5,001 nt of DNA, taken from positions 1-5,001 of the forward strand of contig CAMEGD010000094.1 of NCBI GenBank assembly GCA_945916025.1, read 5' to 3'. This document shows positions 1 to 5,001 of the stretch, piece after piece. The position numbers were made by a program, and so were the translations under genes. Numbering within the stretch: position 1 is the first letter of the stretch; each line of letters begins with the position of its first letter. Under the pieces are notes generated by a model. The model saw only the letters and a list, made by a program, of their open reading frames with translations. It was not told the DNA's origin and did no database searches. The stretch is from an uncultured Clostridia bacterium. Lineage in GTDB: Bacteria; Bacillota; Clostridia; Tissierellales; Peptoniphilaceae.

Positions 1-430
1 TTGGACATGGTTCTAATAGGTCTATTACCTTAATTCCTGTTTCTAGAATTTCTGTTTCTGTACTTTGTTCTTCAAAGGATGGGGCCTTTCTGTGGATAGA
101 CCACCTTTCCTTGTCTTCACTTATATCTTCAGTTCCGTCTATTGTCTTACCAAAAACATTAAACATCTTTCCTAGGGTTTGTTCACCAACTGGGACCTTA
201 ATTTCTTCTCCATCCCTAATGACTTCCATCCCCCTAGCTAGTCCTTCACTTTCTGAAAGCATAATACATCTTACTGCATTTCCTTCTATGTGTTTGGAAA
301 CTTCCATAATCCTAGTTTCCTCGTCTACCTTAACTTTTAAGGCTTCCTTTATTTTTGGTAGTGAATTTTTTTCAAATTGAACATCGACAATAGAACCCTT
401 TACTGCAATTATTTTTCCTAAATCTATCAC
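1..430 (-). CDS. atpD: ATP synthase F1 subunit beta, N-terminal part (partial, runs off left edge)
   Basis: Catalytic subunit of F1; the three beta subunits carry the ATP-forming sites at the interfaces with alpha, on the cytoplasmic side of the membrane. Only 143 codons are in the window. They give the beta-barrel domain (about residues 3-80, beginning IDLGKIIAVKGSIVDV) and the strongly conserved run into the nucleotide-binding domain: VRC at 53-55, VPVGEQTLGKMFNVFG at 79-94, then ERW, APSFEEQST and TEILETGIKVIDLL up to residue 140. The P-loop lies just outside the window. I chose a GTG start at 430 because translation from it begins exactly where the family does, no ATG lies nearby, and an AGAGG Shine-Dalgarno (within the last codons of atpG) sits a suitable distance upstream. 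The start is only 5 bp after the atpG stop, which suggests translational coupling. Confidence in identity is very high; the start codon is well supported but inferred. Confidence 0.97.
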   Translation of the reverse strand, partial: MIDLGKIIAVKGSIVDVQFEKNSLPKIKEALKVKVDEETRIMEVSKHIEGNAVRCIMLSESEGLARGMEVIRDGEEIKVPVGEQTLGKMFNVFGKTIDGTEDISEDKERWSIHRKAPSFEEQSTETEILETGIKVIDLLEPCP

Positions 431-435
431 TATTA

Positions 436-1335
436 TTACCTCTTGTTCAAGTCTCTTTGGGCCTTGGCCCCTGCAGAGATTTCTATTATTTCGTTGGTTA
501 TTGATGTTTGTCTAATCCTGTTAAATTCAAGGGATAGTTTGTCTAAAAGGTCCTGGGCGTTTTCATTTGCTGAGCTCATGGCATTCATACGAGAATTTTG
601 TTCACTTGTGTATGAGTCTACCAAGGCCCCATAAATTACCCCTGTAATATATGATTCTATTAGGGGGTCTAAGATAGTTTCCAATGATGGATAAAACTCA
701 AAGGGCTTTTGGACCTCTGATTCTTTTTCCTTTTTCTTATCATCAAAGTAATCCCTATGAAAAGGTAGGAGTCTCATTGAATTAGCGGTTACTTCAAAAC
801 TATTTACAAGGTTTGAGTAAATTAAAAATACCTTTTTTAATTCTCCCCTGTCGTACTGGTCTAGAACTTCTACTGCAATATCCCTAGCTTCGTCTAAACT
901 AGGTTGCTCTGCAGAAAAATCAAAGTCCCTTTCTATTTTAATGCTTCTCTTTTCAAAGTAATTCTTCCCAAAGTCACCTACTACAAATAGTTTTACATCC
1001 CTGTGCTCATCTATAATGGTTAGGGCTTCTCTTACTGCGTTTTGATTGTAGGCTCCTGCTAGACCCTTATCTGATGTTATGAGGATTATCCCATAAGTTC
1101 CATTTACAAAGTCATCCATATTTGGCGGATAGACATACTTACTTTCTATATCCTTAAGACTTCTGATTATTCTCTTTACCTCAGTTCTTAAGGCTTCAAA
1201 ATAAGGCCTAGTTGCATCTAAGTCTGCCTTTGCCCTACGCATTTTTGTAGATGAGATTAAATACATGGCATTTGTAATTTTCTTTGTATCTTGGACGCTT
1301 TTTATCCTGTCCTTTAGTTCTCTAGTACTAGCCAT
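436..1335 (-). CDS. atpG: ATP synthase F1 subunit gamma (central rotor stalk)
   Basis: Gamma forms the central shaft that turns inside the alpha3-beta3 ring and couples c-ring rotation to catalysis. The 299-residue product is close to the usual bacterial length of about 285-295. The N-terminal helix has the family pattern MASTRELKDRIKSVQDTKKI followed by TNAM and a basic KMRRA stretch (31-35). The central Rossmann-like region carries SDKGLAGAYN at 88-97. The C-terminal helix ends with the gamma signature ITNEIIEISAGAKA at 279-292, which fits the PROSITE-type pattern I-T-x-E-x2-[DE]-x3-G-A. A charged segment at about 196-210 (DYFDDKKKEKESEVQ) lies where other gammas also vary. The start ATG has an AAGGTGAT-type Shine-Dalgarno and lies 15 bp after the atpA stop; atpD begins 5 bp after the gamma stop. 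Nothing suggests a defect. Confidence 0.98.
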   Translation of the reverse strand: MASTRELKDRIKSVQDTKKITNAMYLISSTKMRRAKADLDATRPYFEALRTEVKRIIRSLKDIESKYVYPPNMDDFVNGTYGIILITSDKGLAGAYNQNAVREALTIIDEHRDVKLFVVGDFGKNYFEKRSIKIERDFDFSAEQPSLDEARDIAVEVLDQYDRGELKKVFLIYSNLVNSFEVTANSMRLLPFHRDYFDDKKKEKESEVQKPFEFYPSLETILDPLIESYITGVIYGALVDSYTSEQNSRMNAMSSANENAQDLLDKLSLEFNRIRQTSITNEIIEISAGAKAQRDLNKR

Positions 1336-1350
1336 CTTATCACCTTCTCA

Positions 1351-3078
1351 TTACTTACTTTTTTCCAAGTATTCTTTAGCTAGACTTATAATATTTTCCT
1401 TGTCGTGGTCTGTTAGATTTTGGCTTTCGTTTATAGTTCTAATTGTCTCTTTTCCATTTTCTTCTATATAAGAGATAATATTGTTCATTTCTTCTTTTAT
1501 CTTATTTGGATTTACATCAACTAGCAACTTGTTTAGGCCAACTATTAGGGTAATAACTTGTTCATGGTGGGATAGAGGGCTGTTTTGTCCTTGTTTTAAT
1601 AATTCCATTAATCCCTTTCCATATACCAGTTGTCTCTTAGTAGTATCGTCTAAGTCACTTGAAAATTGGGTAAATACTTCCATTTCCCTATATTGGGCAA
1701 GGTCCAATCTTATAGTTGAAGATGCCTTCTTTATTGCCTTAGTTTGGGCAGCTCCACCAACCCTCGAAACTGAAAGCCCAACGTTAATTGCTGGCCTTTG
1801 ACCTGCAAAAAACAGGTCAGATTCTAAGAATATTTGTCCATCTGTTATGGATATAATATTTGTTGGTATATAGGCAGAAATATCTCCACCTTGGGTTTCT
1901 ACTATTGGAAGGGCTGTTATAGAACCTCCCCCCTTTTCATCTGAAAGTTGGGCAGACCTTTCTAATAGCCTTGAGTGTAAATAAAATACATCTCCTGGGA
2001 AGGCTTCCCTACCTGGTGACCTTTCTAATAAGAGGGAGATTGACCTGTAGGCCACAGCGTGTTTTGATAAGTCGTCATAAATAATAAGGACGTCCTTACC
2101 CTTGTCCATAAAGTATTCTGCTATGGCAGTTCCTGAATATGGACTTATATATTGAAAGGCCGCTGAGTCAGATGCAGTTGCACAAACTATTGTAGTGTAG
2201 TCCATGGCTCCATGTTTTCTTAAGTTTTCAGAAAGTAGTGATACAGTTGAAGCCTTCTGACCAATGGCTACATAAACACAAATTACATCCTTACCCTTTT
2301 GGTTTAGGATAGTGTCTATGGCTATTGTGGACTTTCCTGTTTGTCTATCACCTATTATAAGCTCCCTTTGGCCCTTTCCTATTGGGAACATAGAATCTAT
2401 TGCTAGGATTCCTGTTTCAAGAGGTCTATAAACTGACTGTCTATCTATAATTTTAGGGGCAGTCTTTTCTATTTCAGAGTACTTGTCTGCTCCAATTTGG
2501 CCTTTGCCATCTATTGGTGCTCCTAGTGGGTTTACGACCCTTCCTAGGATTTCTTCACTAACACCTATTCCCGCTGTATTTTTTGTCCTATATACTTGGG
2601 ATCCTTCTTTTATATCCTTGTCATCTCCAAAGATTATACAGCCTATTTCATCCTTTTGTAGGTCTAGGATCATACCCTTTACCCCAGATGAAAACTCTAC
2701 AATTTCTCCATAAGTTGCTCCTTGAAGGCCGCTTAGTTTTGCTATACCATCTCCTACACTTTCAACAAGGCCTAATTCAATAGGGTTTAGAATTGGATTA
2801 AAGGATTTAATTGTTTCCTTTAGGTCTTCTATATAATTTGATTTTTCTAAGGATATTTTTTGGACGTCATGTTGAAGCTGGCGAATTTTTCCAGCCCTTG
2901 TCCAATCATAACTAAGAGACCCTATATTTAAGATAAAACCATCTTCTACATTTGGGTCTTTTTTAAAGACTATTTCTAAGTCTATGCCTTGTTTTTCTTT
3001 AAAGAAAACCTCTAGTTTTTTTATTTGTTCTTCAGTTGGCTTTTTATTTCTTAAAAGTATTCCCTTAATTCTTTCCAT
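1351..3078 (-). CDS. atpA: ATP synthase F1 subunit alpha with N-terminal delta/OSCP-like domain (fusion)
   Basis: Non-catalytic nucleotide-binding subunit of F1, here 575 residues against about 500 in most bacteria. Residues from about 75 onward are a normal alpha. They include an N-terminal helix (76-93), a beta-barrel (LGLVESVGDGIAKLSGL, 102-118), the P-loop GDRQTGKST at 243-251, a Walker B strand VLIIYDD at 330-336, the family signature PAINVGLSVS at 429-438 with the arginine-finger equivalent Arg439, and a helical C-terminal domain. The first 70-odd residues are extra and resemble the C-terminal domain of subunit delta (see the separate domain entry). The ATG at 3078 has an AGAGGCG Shine-Dalgarno and overlaps the end of atpF by 14 bp. 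I read codons 2-135 and found no in-frame ATG, GTG or TTG, so a separate ordinary alpha is unlikely; the next Met is 136, inside the barrel. No atpH lies between atpF and atpA. Alpha identity is certain; the fusion is a motif-based inference. Confidence 0.98.
   Translation of the reverse strand: MERIKGILLRNKKPTEEQIKKLEVFFKEKQGIDLEIVFKKDPNVEDGFILNIGSLSYDWTRAGKIRQLQHDVQKISLEKSNYIEDLKETIKSFNPILNPIELGLVESVGDGIAKLSGLQGATYGEIVEFSSGVKGMILDLQKDEIGCIIFGDDKDIKEGSQVYRTKNTAGIGVSEEILGRVVNPLGAPIDGKGQIGADKYSEIEKTAPKIIDRQSVYRPLETGILAIDSMFPIGKGQRELIIGDRQTGKSTIAIDTILNQKGKDVICVYVAIGQKASTVSLLSENLRKHGAMDYTTIVCATASDSAAFQYISPYSGTAIAEYFMDKGKDVLIIYDDLSKHAVAYRSISLLLERSPGREAFPGDVFYLHSRLLERSAQLSDEKGGGSITALPIVETQGGDISAYIPTNIISITDGQIFLESDLFFAGQRPAINVGLSVSRVGGAAQTKAIKKASSTIRLDLAQYREMEVFTQFSSDLDDTTKRQLVYGKGLMELLKQGQNSPLSHHEQVITLIVGLNKLLVDVNPNKIKEEMNNIISYIEENGKETIRTINESQNLTDHDKENIISLAKEYLEKSK
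2863..3039 (-). other. Delta (OSCP) C-terminal-like domain fused to the front of alpha
   Basis: This covers residues 14-72 of the alpha fusion. The order matches the end of bacterial delta subunits. A helix starts PTEEQIKKLEVFFKEKQG (compare L-T-E-E-Q-x-x-K-L-x-x-x-L-x-K-K-x-G). Next is a strand LEIVFKKDP (compare V-E-L-x-x-x-V-D-P), then V-x-D-G-F-I-L-N-I-G (compare L-I-G-G-x-x-I-R-x-G). A final segment YDWTRAGKIRQLQ corresponds to I-D-G-S-V-R-G-R-L-x-x-L. Against the delta PROSITE pattern as I remember it, residues 34-53 fit except Lys40 (usually hydrophobic) and Asp46 (usually Gly, Ser or Ala). In known enzymes this domain binds the C-terminal ends of the b subunits at the top of the peripheral stalk. 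The delta N-terminal six-helix bundle is absent. The match was made by eye, without a profile search. Confidence 0.82.
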
Positions 3079-3562
3079 AAGTCGCCTCTTTTTCAGATGC
3101 GTCTACAAAGGCATCAAATACATCTTCTTCACCTTGGTTACTTCTATCAATTGCCTTCATTACTAGGTGTTTTAGTTCGTCCCTAGTGTCTTTAAATATT
3201 TTTTCTTTTTCAAATTCAGCTGCTTGTTTAGCCCTTTGTAATATTTGGGCTTCTTCTTTTTTAGCCGCTTCAATTCTATTATTAGCTTCTATTTCAGCTT
3301 CTTTAATTGCTTCTTTTTTAATATTTTGAATTTCTTCATCTATATTGGCAAGTTTTTCCTTGTTTAGTTTTAGTTTTTCATCTGCTTCTTCTAAAAAGCT
3401 ATTGGCCTTTTGGTCTAACTCTTCATAGTGGGCCCTTCTTTTTTCCATAAAGTCCACTACTGGTTTGTAAATTAAAACATAAAGACCTAGTGATAATATA
3501 AAGAAGTTAAGCAGGTGAAGTACAATTTGTAAGAAATTTATTCCTAAAATTCCACCTTCCAT
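3065..3562 (-). CDS. atpF: ATP synthase Fo subunit b (peripheral stalk)
   Basis: Subunit b is the membrane-anchored stalk that holds alpha3-beta3 against rotation. The 165-residue product has the usual size and plan: a short outer N-terminus, one membrane helix at about 8-32 containing the family-like LQIVLHLLNFFILSLGLYVL, then YKPVVDFMEKRR at 32-43, and a long charged coiled-coil rich in Lys, Glu and Ala to about residue 140. The tail (about 141-165) is acidic and then polar and does not look like the usual LIDEFI-type ending; this is the part that normally meets delta. Only one b gene is present, so a b homodimer is expected. A strong AAGGAGG site, overlapping the atpE stop, lies 8 nt before the ATG. 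The last 14 bp overlap the start of atpA, where atpH would normally be. Confidence 0.96.
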   Translation of the reverse strand: MEGGILGINFLQIVLHLLNFFILSLGLYVLIYKPVVDFMEKRRAHYEELDQKANSFLEEADEKLKLNKEKLANIDEEIQNIKKEAIKEAEIEANNRIEAAKKEEAQILQRAKQAAEFEKEKIFKDTRDELKHLVMKAIDRSNQGEEDVFDAFVDASEKEATYGKN

Positions 3563-3575
3563 TTATAAGACCTCC

Positions 3576-3944
3576 TTATAGTACAAATATTACTAGTATA
3601 GCTACGATTAAAGCATAAATTACAACTGTTTCAATAAATACTAGACCTAACATTAGGGCTGTTCTAATTTTTCCTTCTGCTTCTGGTTGTCTTGAAATTC
3701 CTTCTGTTGCCTTTCCAATTGCAATACCCATACCTATAGCTGCTGCTGCAGATGCTAGTCCTATTGCAAGGGCTGATGATAAAGCCTTAGAAGATATTTC
3801 TGAGCTTTGGCCTTGTTCTTGGCCTTCTGTTACTGCTTGTCCTTCTTCTACATTTGCTGCTAATACTTGGCTAGTATTAATAGAAATGGATAATACTAAA
3901 GCTACTACTAAAATTAGTGCTATATTCTTTTTTATAAAATTCAT
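3576..3944 (-). CDS. atpE: ATP synthase Fo subunit c with N-terminal signal peptide and acidic linker
   Basis: Subunit c forms the ion-translocating rotor ring in the membrane. The product is 122 residues, whereas most are about 70-90. The C-terminal part is a standard hairpin: helix 1 at about 55-80 with the Gly/Ala-rich GMGIAIGKA, the polar loop RQPEA at 85-89, and helix 2 at about 94-120 with the ion-binding carboxylate Glu105 in FIETVVIY. The preceding part has a basic start (MNFIKK), a hydrophobic core (about 8-22) and VLA before Ala30, which looks like a signal peptidase I site. A Gln/Glu-rich linker (31-50) follows with Glu at 33, 34, 40, 43 and 49. I start the gene at 3944 and not at the in-frame ATG at 3977, because GGAGG lies 7 nt before 3944 and the upstream ATG would overlap atpB. 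Compared with Na+-type c subunits, the Gln position is Met72, while Glu105, Thr106 and Tyr110 are kept. The coupling ion is uncertain. Confidence 0.95.
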   Translation of the reverse strand: MNFIKKNIALILVVALVLSISINTSQVLAANVEEGQAVTEGQEQGQSSEISSKALSSALAIGLASAAAAIGMGIAIGKATEGISRQPEAEGKIRTALMLGLVFIETVVIYALIVAILVIFVL

Positions 3945-3951
3945 GTCTTTT

Positions 3952-3956
3952 CCTCC
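3952..3956 (-). promoter_or_regulatory. Shine-Dalgarno site that fixes the atpE start
   Basis: GGAGG on the minus strand, 7 nt before the ATG at 3944. It lies in the 19-bp gap between the atpB stop and atpE and rules out the longer reading that would begin at 3977 inside atpB. The chosen start gives a typical signal-peptide N-terminus, Met-Asn-Phe-Ile-Lys-Lys. Confidence 0.85.
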
Positions 3957-3963
3957 AACATTA

Positions 3964-4779
3964 TTAATTATTTGCAAGTTCTACTTGATCGTGGTCGTGT
4001 TTTTCTGTTACTTCTCCATAAAATAAAGCTGTTAACATTGTCAATACATAGGCTTGAATTACTGCATGAAGTAAAGTAAATAAAACCGCTACGATTACTG
4101 GTAATACATAAGATAGATATATATAGTGATAAATTAGTTCATTTACTAATAGTCCACTAAGCAAGGCTCCAAAAAGCCTAAAACTCATTGATACTGGTAG
4201 AGAAAAGTCTTTTAGTGCCTTTCCTACTCCCTTGATTCCATTTGTAACTAAACCACCAGACATAATTACTAAATAAGATAAAAGTCCTAAAGATACTGCA
4301 CCATTAATATCAGAAAGTGGTGCTGGTAAAGATAGGGATATTCCTTCAGTTGTAATTGCCTGCACACCAAAAAGCTCAAACATAGTACTTGTAAAAACAT
4401 AAACTCCAGCAGCAAATACGTATGCTCCTAAAAATTTATTCCTATGTGGGCTATTTTCTATTGATAAATTCCTAAAGTAACCTACAATAGTTTCTATTCC
4501 TAGTTGTAAGTTCTTTGGAATATAAGAAAACTTTGGTATGAAAAATATCCTAATAATCAGTGCTATTGCCAAGACAAATAATGTGACAATAAAGCTGGAT
4601 ATAACAGCAGGATTTACTTCCATGTTGAAATATTCGACTTTGTTGAGATTATGCAAAACTGCATCTTTCATTACGACTTGGATTGGTTCTTTTTCCATTG
4701 TTGGTGGATCCAGAATCAGGCTGGCTACAGCAAATAGCACGATCAAAAAGATAAAAAGGTAAACTACTTTTTTATTCAT
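3964..4779 (-). CDS. atpB: ATP synthase Fo subunit a (ion channel, stator)
   Basis: Subunit a provides the half-channels through which ions reach and leave the c-ring. The product is 271 residues, with membrane segments at about 4-23, 58-80, 116-138, 162-182, 196-220 and 222-256. The essential arginine is Arg201 in the family motif SMSFRLFG (197-204). PLSDINGAVSLGL (154-166) and the last helix, HAVIQAYVLTMLTALF (238-253), also match the family; Gln242 corresponds to E. coli Gln252. Two positions differ from common sequences: Ala205 where Asn usually follows RLFG, and Leu210 where E. coli has Glu219, although Glu214 is close by. The first hydrophobic segment plus a 35-residue polar loop precedes the normal first helix. 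It could be a membrane anchor or a signal peptide (Ala-Val-Ala at 17-19). GGAGGG lies 6 nt before the ATG. This is the first gene of the operon in the window; atpI is not identified. Confidence 0.97.
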   Translation of the reverse strand: MNKKVVYLFIFLIVLFAVASLILDPPTMEKEPIQVVMKDAVLHNLNKVEYFNMEVNPAVISSFIVTLFVLAIALIIRIFFIPKFSYIPKNLQLGIETIVGYFRNLSIENSPHRNKFLGAYVFAAGVYVFTSTMFELFGVQAITTEGISLSLPAPLSDINGAVSLGLLSYLVIMSGGLVTNGIKGVGKALKDFSLPVSMSFRLFGALLSGLLVNELIYHYIYLSYVLPVIVAVLFTLLHAVIQAYVLTMLTALFYGEVTEKHDHDQVELANN

Positions 4780-4850
4780 TCTATGCCCTCCAATCTCATA
4801 AAATTGAATCTTAATAAGAAAATATTTTTTATTTTCCTACTAGTTTTTTT

Positions 4851-4879
4851 ATATTACTCCTGATTTTTCCATTAGTCAA
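4851..4879 (-). promoter_or_regulatory. Predicted sigma-A promoter of the atp operon
   Basis: On the minus strand, TTGACT (4879-4874, 5 of 6 to the -35 consensus) is followed after exactly 17 nt by TAATAT (4856-4851, 4 of 6 to the -10 consensus). AT-rich DNA precedes the -35 box. Transcription would begin near 4844, leaving a leader of about 65 nt before the atpB ATG. The position just after a terminator and just before the first operon gene supports it. No operator or riboswitch is evident in the leader. This is prediction by eye in AT-rich DNA, where chance matches occur. Confidence 0.6.
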
Positions 4880-4901
4880 ATTAAATCTTTTTTTAACAAA
4901 T

Positions 4902-4930
4902 AAAAAAAGAAGTGATTTTTTCACTTCTTT
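4902..4930 (-). terminator. Intrinsic terminator of the gene upstream of atpB
   Basis: A perfect 10-bp inverted repeat, AAAGAAGTGA (4906-4915) and TCACTTCTTT (4921-4930), encloses a 5-nt loop. Read on the minus strand it is followed by further T residues (4905-4902) and an AT-rich stretch, giving a stem plus U-tract. Read on the plus strand there is no further T run, so minus-strand termination is favoured. It would end an upstream minus-strand gene just before the atp promoter, separating the two units. Beyond it, 4931-5001 holds only short reading frames entering from the right edge, with stops in all three minus frames (one at 4973-4975). I cannot tell which is the real gene end. Confidence 0.8.
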
Positions 4931-5001
4931 AAATTAGAAATCTTTCTTAATCAGAGTTTTCACTTTTGAAAATTATTTTTCATATCCATTTGGATTATTA
5001 G

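Noticed and set aside
111..380. 89-codon open frame on the plus strand
   Set aside because: It lies antisense to the conserved start of atpD and its translation is a low-complexity Ser/Leu/Pro-rich shadow with no convincing ribosome binding site.
736..800. Charged insert in gamma (about residues 196-210)
   Set aside because: Length and charge at this place vary among normal bacterial gamma subunits, so it is not notable.
1481..1801. 106-codon open frame on the plus strand, and other plus-strand frames at 443-634, 1265-1471, 2483-2783, 2984-3166 and 4538-4762
   Set aside because: All are antisense to strongly conserved atp genes whose minus-strand translation is unmistakable; none resembles a known protein.
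3945..3977. Longer atpE reading from the ATG at 3977
   Set aside because: It would overlap the end of atpB and place an odd MQIINNVGGKD stretch before the signal peptide; GGAGG is correctly spaced for the ATG at 3944.
4818..4836. Inverted repeat GAAAATA / TATTTTC in the atpB leader
   Set aside because: The 7-bp stem has almost only A-T pairs and is expected by chance in such AT-rich DNA; it is too weak to call a regulatory hairpin.
4973..4999. Possible end of an upstream minus-strand gene (last residues NNPNGYEK)
   Set aside because: The terminator shows that a gene probably ends here, but all three minus frames enter from the edge and stop within the window, so the frame cannot be chosen.

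Overview
The window is most of an F-type (F1Fo) ATP synthase operon, read entirely on the minus strand. In transcription order (high to low coordinate) it holds atpB (subunit a), atpE (c), atpF (b), atpA (alpha), atpG (gamma) and the first 143 codons of atpD (beta), which runs off the left edge. The DNA is AT-rich. Codons such as AGG, ATA, CTA and TTA are common, Shine-Dalgarno sites are strong, and the bacterial atp gene order is kept. This suggests a low-GC Gram-positive anaerobe of the Clostridia/Tissierellia type; a Peptoniphilaceae-like lineage is my guess, not a determination.

Layout. 4931-5001 is a short AT-rich stretch that probably contains the end of an upstream minus-strand gene. 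4902-4930 is an intrinsic terminator for that gene. A sigma-A-type promoter for the operon follows at 4851-4879, with a leader of about 65 nt. Next come the Fo genes atpB, atpE and atpF (4779 to 3065) and the F1 genes atpA, atpG and atpD (3078 to 1). Gaps are 19 bp or less, and atpF/atpA overlap by 14 bp, so the genes form one tightly coupled transcription unit.

The main unusual point is the missing atpH (delta subunit), which normally lies between atpF and atpA. The alpha protein is instead 575 residues long, against about 500 in most bacteria. Its extra N-terminal 70-odd residues resemble the C-terminal domain of delta/OSCP, the part that normally binds subunit b. The six-helix N-terminal domain of delta, which normally caps the three alpha N-termini, is not encoded here. 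The window therefore appears to encode an ATP synthase whose stator link is built into alpha as a delta-CTD/alpha fusion. No in-frame ATG, GTG or TTG could make a separate ordinary alpha, so each of the three alpha copies should carry the domain.

A second oddity is in Fo. The c subunit has an apparent signal peptide and an acidic, Gln/Glu-rich linker before its usual two-helix hairpin. Its ion-site positions are mixed: Glu and Tyr are present, but Met replaces the Na+-type Gln. Subunit a also begins with an additional hydrophobic segment. The catalytic motifs that are visible (alpha P-loop and arginine finger, gamma C-terminal signature, essential Arg of subunit a, essential Glu of c) are intact, so the enzyme is probably functional rather than decaying.
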